Shown: positions 1 through 6,118 of the stretch, piece by piece
How positions within the stretch are numbered: position 1 is the first letter of the stretch
Layout of the letters: each line of letters begins with the position of its first letter
Made by a program: the position numbers and the translations under genes
NCBI GenBank assembly: GCA_021790415.1
Contig: JAJYDZ010000030.1
Span: forward strand, 1 to 10,267
Direction of reading: 5' to 3'
Source of the DNA: Thermoplasmata archaeon
GTDB taxonomy: Archaea > Thermoplasmatota > Thermoplasmata > Thermoplasmatales > Thermoplasmataceae
DNA length: 10,267 nucleotides
Notes under the pieces: model-generated
Told to the model about the DNA's origin: nothing
Database searches by the model: none
The model's input: the letters and a program-made list of their open reading frames with translations, nothing else

Positions 1-695
1 ATATACCATCCCTGGTTGGTCGCTTCTTGCATAACTTCATTTTTGGAATTAACCTCTTCAGGAGAATAATTAGAAGTGTCGTTAAATACAATACCAATAA
101 CTTCTACCTTTTTTTGGTATTGAGAGTAAAAATCTCGGACAGATCTTGCAAGTAATGGTAAACCTATCATCGATAAAAATTCTGGCTTTACAGGTACCAG
201 AATGTAGTCACTAGATAGATAGGCCGACGTGGTGAGGAGAGACTCTGTAGGTGGACAATCTATAATTATTATATCGTATTCTGACTTAACATTAGTGAGA
301 AAGTCCGATAATAAATATTCCTTTTGTGCCGGGTTTTTGAGAGTGTAAGCTAACTCCAGTCTGGATGGAATTAAATCAATCCGTCCTGCCTGATTGAAAT
401 CTTTGACCTTTTTTATGACTTGGTTAGGAACAACTTTAGTAATACCCTTGCCTGGGACTTTGGTGTTCTGTTCAAATATATCCCAGATTGTTGGTTTTCC
501 AGGGCCATATATCTCTTTCTCGTACCTGTCGGCCCCTAAGAGATATTGACTCACATTAAACTGCGGATCTAAATCTACCACTAACACCTTCTTACCCCAT
601 TTTGGATAAGCGGAATATTGCGAAGCCAAATTTGCTGTAATGGTGGACTTGCCAACTCCTCCTTTCATATTAACTAAAGAAATAACTATTGTCAT
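1..695 (-). CDS. parA: ParA/Soj-type partition ATPase, C-terminus beyond window
   Basis: A ParA/MinD-superfamily P-loop ATPase; such proteins drive segregation of plasmids, chromosomes or integrated elements with a DNA-bound partner. The 231 residues visible run from ATG at 695 to the window edge without a stop. The deviant Walker A motif KGGVGKST lies at residues 11-18, the Walker A' DLDPQ at 41-45 and the Walker B region IIIIDCPP at 142-149, in the usual order and spacing. A TATA-like box at 724-733 (minus strand) lies about 25-30 nt before the start, so transcription should begin only a few bases upstream of ATG. An upstream ATG at about 711 is out of frame. No ParB partner is adjacent inside the window; it could lie beyond position 1. 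The family is certain; the cargo (chromosome, plasmid or island) cannot be told. Confidence 0.93.
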   Translation of the reverse strand, partial: MTIVISLVNMKGGVGKSTITANLASQYSAYPKWGKKVLVVDLDPQFNVSQYLLGADRYEKEIYGPGKPTIWDIFEQNTKVPGKGITKVVPNQVIKKVKDFNQAGRIDLIPSRLELAYTLKNPAQKEYLLSDFLTNVKSEYDIIIIDCPPTESLLTTSAYLSSDYILVPVKPEFLSMIGLPLLARSVRDFYSQYQKKVEVIGIVFNDTSNYSPEEVNSKNEVMQEATNQGWY

Positions 696-723
696 ATCGG
701 TCAAAAAGCATATGCCTTTAAGT

Positions 724-733
724 CTATTTAAAC
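724..733 (-). promoter_or_regulatory. TATA-like box for parA
   Basis: On the minus strand this reads GTTTAAATAG, an archaeal TATA-like element. Its centre lies about 33 nt before the parA ATG, so a start site about 26 nt downstream would leave a leader of only a few bases. It overlaps the far 3' end of the decayed methyltransferase. Assigned by position and composition only. Confidence 0.5.
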
Positions 734-734
734 T

Positions 735-1200
735 CTATTAGGTCCGTCCAGTTTAACGATTAATGGTTCCTAACTCTATATTAAACCAAAGGGATATGAA
801 TCTACTAACTGCTAACTAGCCGTCTATGAAACTATCTTTGTGTGGGATTAGTTTTTACCCATGTTACGTTATTTATGATAGATACTTTTTCTTTCTACAT
901 TGCCTTTAGTGCAAAACTAAATGGAACTAAGAGCAGGCTACCATTTTGGTATTTACCCCCAATATTGAAAACAATACCCCCTTCTTGTCTCAGAACCCTA
1001 ACCACCTCATGGAATACATCCAAAAGAGCATCGATGTAGCCTTCAACTTATCTCTCACCTCCTATTTCCCCTCAAGCATACATATGTTGCTGGAAATAGG
1101 GAGGGGATTTGATTACCAAATCGATAGAATCCCCTGGTATACCCTGAAGGATACTGATAGCATCACCACAAATTATCTCATCTACGGGGAGCTTCATCAT
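735..1200 (-). pseudogene. Decayed DNA methyltransferase (N4-cytosine/N6-adenine type), multiple in-frame stops
   Basis: A single minus-strand frame starting at the ATG ATG pair (1195-1200) still reads as an amino-methyltransferase. It opens with IICGDAISILQGIPGDSIDL, then VIKSPPYF carrying the catalytic SPPY motif. Further on come GYIDALLDVFHEVVRVLRQ, the motif-I-like IVFNIGGKYQNGSLL, NNVTWVKTNPTQ and FHRRLVSS, as in the family (usually ...NPTPRQFxRRL...). The frame is broken by stops after MYA, after GER, after KAM, after TQR, by two after VSS, and by more beyond. No frameshift is needed to follow it, so decay was by substitution. The start lies inside the last codons of the AbrB-like gene, so the two were probably one transcript. 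The C-terminus fades near the parA promoter. The long plus-strand frames across this stretch are antisense shadows. The cognate endonuclease is not visible here. Confidence 0.85.
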
Positions 1201-1405
1201 TCTTCTCCTCGTTTTGGGAACCACTTCGTTTCGCAACCGTTATTCTAATTATTCCATCTTTAAATGATTCGATTTCCCAATCAAGTTCATCTCCAACGGA
1301 AAGGTGCATGGTCTTTACAATGAAAGAAGGAACCGTTGCACGGAGAGAGTTACTTTCGGTTTTTGCTAAAACTAGTTTCGTGGAATTACCCTTTGTGCGG
1401 GCCAT
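1178..1405 (-). CDS. AbrB/SpoVT-family DNA-binding protein, 75 aa
   Basis: A small swapped-hairpin (AbrB/MazE-like) transcription factor that would bind DNA as a dimer. Residues about 10-57 fit the fold: LVLAKTESNSLRATVPSFIV, then LSVGDELDWEI and GIIRITV, the usual strand-loop-strand with the VP and GD turns. The tail is charged (RSGSQNEEKNDEAPRR). I chose ATG at 1405 because a TATA box lies about 25-30 nt upstream and because the frame further upstream (to 1516) is a Tyr/Ile-rich translation of AT-rich non-coding DNA. Its 3' end overlaps the start of the decayed methyltransferase frame, so it may once have controlled that gene. It is divergent from the recombinase and probably binds the palindromes between them. 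An antitoxin role is possible, but no toxin is adjacent. Confidence 0.85.
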   Translation of the reverse strand: MARTKGNSTKLVLAKTESNSLRATVPSFIVKTMHLSVGDELDWEIESFKDGIIRITVAKRSGSQNEEKNDEAPRR

Positions 1406-1424
1406 ATCGATATATATATCGATA
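1405..1424. promoter_or_regulatory. 20-bp perfect palindrome at the AbrB-like gene start (candidate operator)
   Basis: The sequence TATCGATATATATATCGATA is its own reverse complement over all 20 bases. It starts at the first base of the AbrB-like ATG and covers the expected transcription start. A dimeric AbrB-type protein bound here would block transcription, so autorepression is a natural reading. The palindrome is seen; the operator role is inferred. Confidence 0.6.
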
Positions 1425-1428
1425 ACTT

Positions 1429-1440
1429 GCTTATAAATAT
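1429..1440 (-). promoter_or_regulatory. TATA box for the AbrB-like gene
   Basis: The minus strand reads ATATTTATAAGC, a strong archaeal TATA box centred about 29 nt before the ATG at 1405. This predicts an essentially leaderless transcript and supports the short 75-residue start. Confidence 0.6.
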
Positions 1441-1450
1441 ACCTATTTAC

Positions 1451-1497
1451 ATGTCGATAGTTGATTATGGTCGATAGATAGATAGAATAATCGACAT
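1451..1497. repeat. TCGATA-type repeats and ATGTCGAT/ATCGACAT inverted repeat
   Basis: ATGTCGAT (1451-1458) and ATCGACAT (1490-1497) are exact inverted copies. TCGATAG occurs at 1454-1460 and again at 1471-1477, followed by three GATA units. The same TCGATA core forms both arms of the palindrome at 1405-1424. The repeats fill the space between the divergent AbrB-like and recombinase genes and are likely regulator or recombinase binding sites. Confidence 0.5.
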
Positions 1498-1507
1498 ATT
1501 TATATAA
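1498..1507 (+). promoter_or_regulatory. Possible TATA box for the recombinase operon
   Basis: ATTTATATAA is the best TATA-like string upstream of the recombinase. It predicts a start near 1530 and a leader of about 70 nt containing the palindrome and hairpin described next. GGTTATAACC at 1535-1544 is an alternative box with a shorter leader. Confidence 0.4.
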
Positions 1508-1531
1508 CGATAACATATTAGATGTGTAATT

Positions 1532-1547
1532 ACTGGTTATAACCAGT
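1532..1547. repeat. 16-bp perfect palindrome upstream of the recombinase
   Basis: ACTGGTTATAACCAGT is a perfect palindrome 57 nt before the recombinase start. It could be an operator, a recombinase core or accessory site, or a promoter element, since its centre is TATA-like. It is unrelated to the TCGATA repeats next to it, so a second DNA-binding protein may act here. Confidence 0.5.
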
Positions 1548-1554
1548 GAACAAA

Positions 1555-1588
1555 GGCGGCAGGACCGCCGTCAAGCAACCCTGCCGCC
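1555..1588 (+). repeat. GC-rich inverted repeat / hairpin in the recombinase leader
   Basis: GGCGGCAGG (1555-1563) pairs exactly with CCTGCCGCC (1580-1588) across a 16-nt loop. A competing short stem, GGCGG (1555-1559) with CCGCC (1565-1569), shares the 5' arm. The 3' arm ends 4 nt before the Shine-Dalgarno site. In a very AT-rich intergenic region this GC block stands out; it could control translation of the recombinase or form part of an attachment site. Confidence 0.5.
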
Positions 1589-1603
1589 GCCGAGGTGATA
1601 AGT

Positions 1604-2833
1604 TTGGGCAACAAAACACCACAGCAAAGGGAAAACAGAAAAGAGAATAAAAACAATGGGATTGAAAGCTACGAGGAAGTGCAGACATGGCTAAAGACCG
1701 TGTCGGGGAATACAAGGAATTGGTATGCTAGAGCACTCAGAAAGTTCTGCGAGTTCAGCGGGAAGAATCCAAGTGAACTAATAAGACAGAGGGACCTAGA
1801 ACTAAAACAGGTAGAACCCAATGGCAGAACCGGAATTAGAGACTTAATTCTGGATTTTAGGGCATATCTCGAGAAAGAGGAATATTCGGGAAATACAATA
1901 AATACCCTTGACGGTGCTGTGAGAGGATTCTTCACGGCAGTTCTCGGCAACGGAGCAATGATCAATGTCAAAAACTACCGGAATGCTCAGGTCAGGAAGA
2001 AGAAAGACCTCGTGCCTACCCTCGAAGAACTTAGGAAGATTTTGGACGTCTGCAGCATTGAGGAAAAGTTCAGGATAATATTCTTGGCGCAGACAGGGAT
2101 GAGAATAAGCGATGCGCTCGCAATGAAGGTAGGCGACGTTCAGAGGGAGCTTGACCTTGGGAAAATACCGCTAGCCATCACCTACTTGCCCGAGAAAGAC
2201 AGGGAGGCCATAGGCGAAAGGATAACCTTCCTTGCGTCAGACGGCGTCGATATCCTGAAAGCTTATCTGAGATGGAGAAAAGACCTGGGTGAGGAAATAA
2301 AAGGAGATTCCCCGCTCTTCGTATCTAGAACAAATCGAGGAAGTTCGACCATTCACTCAGAGAAGATCAACGAGATGATTCATGCGATAGCCAAGAAAGC
2401 CGGGCTAAACGGCACTTGGCCATACGGCATTCTGAGAGCGCACTCCTTCAGGAAATTCTTCATAACGCAGATGACAAACCATGGTGTCCAAGACAAGGTG
2501 GCAGATTTCTTCGTTGGACACGCTATAGGCGAGGTCGACAGGGTATATTGGTCAAGAAGAGTAGAGGACCTCAGGAAAACCTACGCCGAAAGGCAACAGC
2601 ACTTGAACCCCCTATCGCTTAAGCAGGAATATGACCTTTCAAAGATTGAGGGTTTGCAGGCAAAGATAATCGAACTAGAGGCAAGAATTGAAGACATCAC
2701 TGCAAAGAGCACGGTAAGTTTTGAAACAGCTATCATCGAATCAGAGACCGAGCTGGAGGATCTTGCCAAAAAAGGTTACGAATGCCAGGTGATTGCGCCC
2801 GGGAAGTGGCTGATGAGGAGGCGGATTATATGA
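1604..2833 (+). CDS. Tyrosine recombinase / phage-type integrase, about 409 aa
   Basis: A site-specific tyrosine recombinase, likely responsible for integrating or excising the element. I chose TTG at 1604 because GAGGTGAT, a near-perfect archaeal Shine-Dalgarno, lies at 1592-1599 with 4 nt between; a GTG at 1595 lies inside that site. Residues about 20-120 form the SAM-like core-binding domain (ESYEEVQTWLKTVS...NTRNWYARALRKF). In the catalytic domain I see Arg167 (AQTGMRISDAL), a candidate Lys198 (LPEKDRE), His280-x-x-Arg283 (HSFRKFF), His306 (VGHAIGEVDR) and Tyr315 (VYW). Tyr315 is nine residues after His306, the usual spacing for the nucleophile. Residues about 340-367 look like a short coiled coil, beyond what the minimal family needs. 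The catalytic set is complete, so the protein is probably active. Its stop overlaps the HNH gene start. Confidence 0.93.
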   Translation: MGNKTPQQRENRKENKNNGIESYEEVQTWLKTVSGNTRNWYARALRKFCEFSGKNPSELIRQRDLELKQVEPNGRTGIRDLILDFRAYLEKEEYSGNTINTLDGAVRGFFTAVLGNGAMINVKNYRNAQVRKKKDLVPTLEELRKILDVCSIEEKFRIIFLAQTGMRISDALAMKVGDVQRELDLGKIPLAITYLPEKDREAIGERITFLASDGVDILKAYLRWRKDLGEEIKGDSPLFVSRTNRGSSTIHSEKINEMIHAIAKKAGLNGTWPYGILRAHSFRKFFITQMTNHGVQDKVADFFVGHAIGEVDRVYWSRRVEDLRKTYAERQQHLNPLSLKQEYDLSKIEGLQAKIIELEARIEDITAKSTVSFETAIIESETELEDLAKKGYECQVIAPGKWLMRRRII

Positions 2834-3432
2834 GCAAACTCACTGTGCCATCGCCATCCGGAGGCTGGGAACTGCTCAATCTTACCAATTATGAATGCCT
2901 TTGTGCCATATATGCAATCCAGAATTTCATCAGGGCAAACAACAATAGAAGCGAAAAATATGGAGAACCATACGGGCCTGGCTTCTTCACAAACAGGTGC
3001 CAGTATTCAGGAATATTCAGGGAGAGCAGGAAAGTGGTAATGAGGCTTATCAGATCCCCATGCATTATATGCGGAGAACCTTTAGGCTACAACTCTGAAG
3101 GCGACCATGTAGTTCCAGTTTCCAAGGGCGGAAGAGACAACATATCCAACTTCATCCCATTGTGCAAAAGGCACAATGCCAGCAAAGGAAACAGGGATCT
3201 AATGGAGTGGGGCATGCAAAAGCATTTCATAGACAAATTTACGTCCGACGTACTCTGCACTTACGCAAGGGAGACTCTACAGTTTCAGAAGGAAGGCGGG
3301 AGATTAAGTAGCCCAGCTCCAGATTTTCTTAAAAACGCCGTAAAGAAATTAGCCGATCTCTATCTTCCAGGAGGAACAAATCAGAGTTATTGGGCAAATT
3401 TGATCGAGTCGGTAACGCCCATTGAACTTTGA
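2830..3432 (+). CDS. HNH endonuclease, 200 aa, coupled to the recombinase
   Basis: An HNH nuclease of unknown target. The zinc ribbon Cys78-x2-Cys81 (CIICGEPL) and Cys112-x2-His115 (LCKRHN) frame the core Asp92-His93 (GDHVVPVSKGG) and the following DNISN and HNASKGNRD segments. Residues 1-75 and 120-200 match nothing I recognise. The start ATG at 2830 overlaps the recombinase stop (ATGA), and GAGGAGG lies about 9 nt upstream. A frame open back to 2782 only copies the recombinase tail. Translational coupling says it is made with the recombinase, so a role in the life cycle of the element (processing, mobility or exclusion of rivals) is likely. It is not inside an intron or intein, which argues against a simple homing endonuclease. 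It ends 6 nt from the convergent SIR2 gene; no T-rich terminator is visible there. Confidence 0.85.
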   Translation: MSKLTVPSPSGGWELLNLTNYECLCAIYAIQNFIRANNNRSEKYGEPYGPGFFTNRCQYSGIFRESRKVVMRLIRSPCIICGEPLGYNSEGDHVVPVSKGGRDNISNFIPLCKRHNASKGNRDLMEWGMQKHFIDKFTSDVLCTYARETLQFQKEGGRLSSPAPDFLKNAVKKLADLYLPGGTNQSYWANLIESVTPIEL

Positions 3433-3438
3433 CTGTTG

Positions 3439-4404
3439 CTATGTTATCAATAGTTGAGGAAGTATCCATTCTGCTGGAGCTAACAAATAATCATCATATT
3501 TAGAAAAAAGCCGCATATCCATGCCAATTCTAAAAATTGTTGTAAACTTGTTAATCCTTGACAATATGCCGTTGATATTTTCGTCGGATTCAGAATATCC
3601 TACAGCTAAAGATACAAACGTGAAATTATTCTGCTTGGATAAGAATTCAAGATAATTATCTAAAGAACTAAACACCCTGCCTTCCTCACCTGGATAAATC
3701 CAATCTGTGTTGATATCGTCGACGTCTCCATTTAATTTCCACAGTGCGTGAACATAAGTATTAGTATTTTGAGGGCAATCGATTTCCTTAGATACTTTTT
3801 TGATAGGAGAATTGGAGTTCAACTTCTCATAACTTTGTTCTATTAAGTCGTCCCAATTTAGACAAAATATTTCTTGGATACTCTCCTGTAAGAATTTTTT
3901 TGCTATTAGAGTGTGGGAACTACTGTTAACGTTGCGCGCCTTAATTAAATTTCTAAATCGTTGTTTAAATTCATTTTCTAAAGTATGGTCCCTCCTGACT
4001 TTCTCAAACGCCTTACACAAATCACAATAATTATCTGTTGTTTGAATTCCAATTGCTCTCAAAACTGTCTGTAGATGTTTAGTCAGCGGTAATCCAGACT
4101 CGTAAGATAAACCTGCACCAACAAGTAGTAAGATTTTAAGGTTAGTCCGAAGATAGCCCACAACTTTGTCTTTTAAAGTAAAAATTCGTCCAGATATTCT
4201 TCTAGCAAAGTCTTTTGCTAAAATAAGCAGATACACTTCAGGGTCAAGCATTAAAGGATCTGATTCGTCTCTTGTCTTTTCACGAATCACTGTGTCGACA
4301 ATCAATCGCGAAAGCAAATCAATATCGGTGTAGGTTGGCAGATATTCTTTCAAATACCCCGCAAGATCTTTGGATAATCTGTTTCCCAAGTAAGAATAAT
4401 CCAT
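3439..4404 (-). CDS. SIR2-like NAD-binding protein, candidate defence effector, 321 aa
   Basis: A prokaryotic SIR2-domain protein; relatives in defence systems destroy NAD+ when triggered. After an N-terminal helical region (1-88) comes the NAD loop LLLVGAGLSYESGLP (92-106), where GAGxS is typical. CLNWDDLIE (181-189) matches the TN(W/Y)D motif with Asn183. KLNGDVDD (223-230) sits where the family has (x)LHG, so the catalytic His appears as Asn225. VGYSESDENI (268-277) is the C-terminal GYS..D motif. The length suits a stand-alone SIR2 domain without a fused sensor. It starts directly after the stop of the upstream gene (TGA-ATG, no gap), so the partners are expected in the next two genes. 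SIR2 membership is sure; NAD hydrolysis is inferred and is questioned by Asn225. Confidence 0.85.
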   Translation of the reverse strand: MDYSYLGNRLSKDLAGYLKEYLPTYTDIDLLSRLIVDTVIREKTRDESDPLMLDPEVYLLILAKDFARRISGRIFTLKDKVVGYLRTNLKILLLVGAGLSYESGLPLTKHLQTVLRAIGIQTTDNYCDLCKAFEKVRRDHTLENEFKQRFRNLIKARNVNSSSHTLIAKKFLQESIQEIFCLNWDDLIEQSYEKLNSNSPIKKVSKEIDCPQNTNTYVHALWKLNGDVDDINTDWIYPGEEGRVFSSLDNYLEFLSKQNNFTFVSLAVGYSESDENINGILSRINKFTTIFRIGMDMRLFSKYDDYLLAPAEWILPQLLIT

Positions 4405-5139
4405 TCAACCCACCGTCAAATCTGAAAAAATTTTTTCGTATATTTTTTGAGAGTCTTTAAGTAATGTATCGAAATCAATCTCCTTCTTGTCGAATTTCTC
4501 CCACAGTTCAACATTGACTTTGGAGTATTCTAAGATGGCTTCCGCCTCAAGATATGCTTCCAAGGTATTCTTTTCTAACTTTTTATCAAGTTTTTGTTTG
4601 ATAATTCCGTCTATCTGATATACTCCGTTCTTTTTTTTCTTCATAATGTCATCGTGTAATAGTAGTTTAAATAGTCGTCTAAGAGTTCCATCTGTTTTTT
4701 GATTATTTATCATTAACCGTAAATCTTTCATCTGAAGTAGTTCCTTTCTTTTAAGATAAGATATGAGAGTAACGAAACGGCCGTAGCTAACCGTTGGTAA
4801 AGGATGGTTAATTGTTGAGTACCTCAGAGGTCCGGGATATGAAATCTTTTCCAAGGGATTTCGTGCTTTACTTCGACTCGTTTCCTTAATGTACCGTGCA
4901 TAATTTCTCTGAATCTGACCTGCTTGGAGGTCTGTGTAAGCAACACTTGGTATTTCCCCCTTTAGTAGCACAGAATAAGGTGCTGCTATATTAGTAACGA
5001 CGATTGTAGTATTATTTTCATTTTCTACTATATCTTTAGAATATTCGATTCCCAGAATCCATCCTCCTAAAGATTGGTAATTCACACTCTTTCTGAAAGG
5101 CATGTGTGAAAATTGTCTTATTGCTGATCTATAAGGCAT
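4405..5139 (-). CDS. Unrecognised 244-aa protein in the SIR2 operon, possible winged-helix region
   Basis: I do not recognise this family. Residues 1-75 look beta-rich (GGWILGIEYS, TTIVVTNIAAPYSVLLKGE). Residues about 120-178 suggest a winged helix: FVTLISYLKR, LRLMINNQKTDGTLRRLFKL, then a basic wing KKKKNGVYQI. Residues 180-240 are charged and helical, perhaps coiled. No transmembrane segment, signal peptide or catalytic motif is evident. It follows the 93-residue gene after 2 nt and abuts the SIR2 gene with no gap, so the three are surely cotranscribed. By position it may be a sensor, adaptor or regulator for the SIR2 protein; this is inference from context only. Confidence 0.75.
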   Translation of the reverse strand: MPYRSAIRQFSHMPFRKSVNYQSLGGWILGIEYSKDIVENENNTTIVVTNIAAPYSVLLKGEIPSVAYTDLQAGQIQRNYARYIKETSRSKARNPLEKISYPGPLRYSTINHPLPTVSYGRFVTLISYLKRKELLQMKDLRLMINNQKTDGTLRRLFKLLLHDDIMKKKKNGVYQIDGIIKQKLDKKLEKNTLEAYLEAEAILEYSKVNVELWEKFDKKEIDFDTLLKDSQKIYEKIFSDLTVG

Positions 5140-5141
5140 AA

Positions 5142-5423
5142 TTACATCTTTTTTAGGCTAAAACTTCCATTTACCTCGATAGTTAACTCCCAGCTCTCGC
5201 CCACCTTATAAGGAATCTCTTCTTTGTCTAGGAACAGCATAAATTCTATTACTGGAAACGTTTTTGGAGGCACAGCGTTGTCAGATTTGAAGTACTCAGC
5301 ATTCTCTGTTGGAACGGGGGCAAATCTGCCAAATGTAATTTGAAACTGATTGTCGCCCGTATCTGGCCTAGGTAATGGTTGAATGGAAATCACTTTAACT
5401 TTCTTTTGAACAATTGAGTTCAT
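5142..5423 (-). CDS. Small beta-rich protein, 93 aa, first gene of the SIR2 operon
   Basis: I do not recognise the family. The sequence alternates hydrophobic and polar residues in strand-like runs (KKVKVISIQPL, NQFQITFGRF, FPVIEFMLFLD, ESWELTIEVNG), suggesting a compact beta fold, possibly a small barrel. It has no cysteines and no membrane segment. I chose ATG at 5423 over GTG at 5444 because the TATA-like box at 5445-5456 puts the transcription start within a few bases of 5423, giving a leaderless message as expected for the first gene. It ends 2 nt before the 244-residue gene. Confidence 0.7.
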   Translation of the reverse strand: MNSIVQKKVKVISIQPLPRPDTGDNQFQITFGRFAPVPTENAEYFKSDNAVPPKTFPVIEFMLFLDKEEIPYKVGESWELTIEVNGSFSLKKM

Positions 5424-5444
5424 TAAGCTAATATCATATAACAC

Positions 5445-5456
5445 TTAATAATATTT
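5445..5456 (-). promoter_or_regulatory. TATA-like box for the SIR2 operon
   Basis: The minus strand reads AATATTATTAAG here, centred about 27 nt before ATG at 5423. This supports a separate promoter for the three-gene operon, so its expression need not depend on the genes to the right of the IS remnant. Confidence 0.45.
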
Positions 5457-5497
5457 TCATTAGGTCCTATGGAGGAAATAGAAAGGTATTATTTCCT

Positions 5498-5788
5498 TCA
5501 ATTTCCTGTGGTTGATTCCCTTTTCCTTGTTTGACAGGTGGCTTCGGTCATCTCTACAGACAACGATGGAATATCACGGATTTCGGATATCTTCGTCTTT
5601 ATACGTCTCCGCATCTTTTCGAATTTACAGCAAATTAAGTACGCTACCTCATTTAATCGCTGTTCGTGTATAATTGGAAAAGAACATTCTAACACCTCAG
5701 ACAATTACAAGTATTTAATTGGAGCAATTATTGCCGACTCGCTTGTTTTACCCCTTAAATGAGCGGAGATCACGGAGATGACCCGGGC
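5498..5788 (-). pseudogene. Unassigned open stretch continuing the transposase frame
   Basis: Past the recognisable transposase residues the same minus-strand frame continues (ARVISVISAHLRGKTSESA...), meets a TAA at 5705-5707, and resumes as 68 more codons to 5498 (LECSFPIIHEQRLNEVAYLI, then RRRIKTKISEIRDIPSLSVE). I cannot match this to a DDE transposase, so it may be part of another decayed gene joined at a deletion near 5788. A separate gene starting from TTG at 5704 is possible but has no Shine-Dalgarno site. Confidence 0.35.
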
Positions 5789-6109
5789 AGTCTTTCCCTC
5801 TGAATGATCATAAAGCCGCCCCATGCCCTCGACGTGCTTTCCACTCCTCTGGAGAACAGTGTCATCCAGTACAAGGACAGGATCGATGCAGTGCCTGTTG
5901 ATCAGTTCCACCGACTTATGGAATATGTCCAGTGTGTTGATATTCATCAGGAACCTGTTGAGATTGCTCTGGTTGGTGTGCTCCACGGAGATGCCGTTGA
6001 GATGCGCCACTGATCTTGTGGGTGAAGCCCACGAGGCGGAGATGTATCTGCAGAACTATCTGTAATGTCTGCGATTAAACATGGGCCTGAACTCTTCAAC
6101 GGAAGTTCT
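5789..6109 (-). pseudogene. Remnant of an IS701-like DDE transposase
   Basis: One minus-strand frame reads VEEFRPMFNRRHYR, a TAG at 6056-6058, FCRYISASWASPTRSVAHLN, and on to VLVLDDTVLQRSGKHVEGMG followed by RLYDHSEGKT. The LDDT...GKH..G...Y arrangement is the first-aspartate motif of IS701/IS4-like DDE transposases. The other catalytic residues (second Asp and Glu) and most of the protein are missing: an intact enzyme would be about 350-450 residues and this covers about 107. The internal stop and the truncation make it inactive. Its GC content is above that of the genes on both sides. No terminal inverted repeats or target duplications are evident. It separates the methyltransferase cluster from the SIR2 operon, so IS activity may have joined them. 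Confidence 0.75.
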
Positions 6110-6118
6110 ATAGTTCTA

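Noticed and set aside
842..1248. Two overlapping plus-strand ORFs (65 and 100 codons)
   Set aside because: They lie antisense to the methyltransferase remnant, whose family motifs are readable on the minus strand; their own translations resemble nothing.
1406..1516. Longer N-terminus for the AbrB-like protein
   Set aside because: The extra residues are Tyr/Ile-rich translations of AT-rich repeats, and the TATA box would lie inside the coding region.
1595..1603. GTG at 1595 as the recombinase start
   Set aside because: It lies within GAGGTGAT, which is better read as the Shine-Dalgarno site for TTG at 1604.
1530..1971. Minus-strand ORFs across the start of the recombinase
   Set aside because: They are antisense to a complete tyrosine recombinase and have no motifs or ribosome sites.
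2782..2829. Upstream ATG of the HNH gene
   Set aside because: It adds 16 residues read from recombinase coding sequence out of frame; the ATGA overlap at 2830 with GAGGAGG upstream is better.
6019..6033. Short hairpin GTGGG...CCCAC
   Set aside because: A 5-bp stem inside transposase-derived coding sequence is expected by chance and has no terminator-like T tract.
5538..6065. Plus-strand ORFs over the IS remnant
   Set aside because: They are antisense to the transposase frame, and their proteins are mirror translations without motifs.
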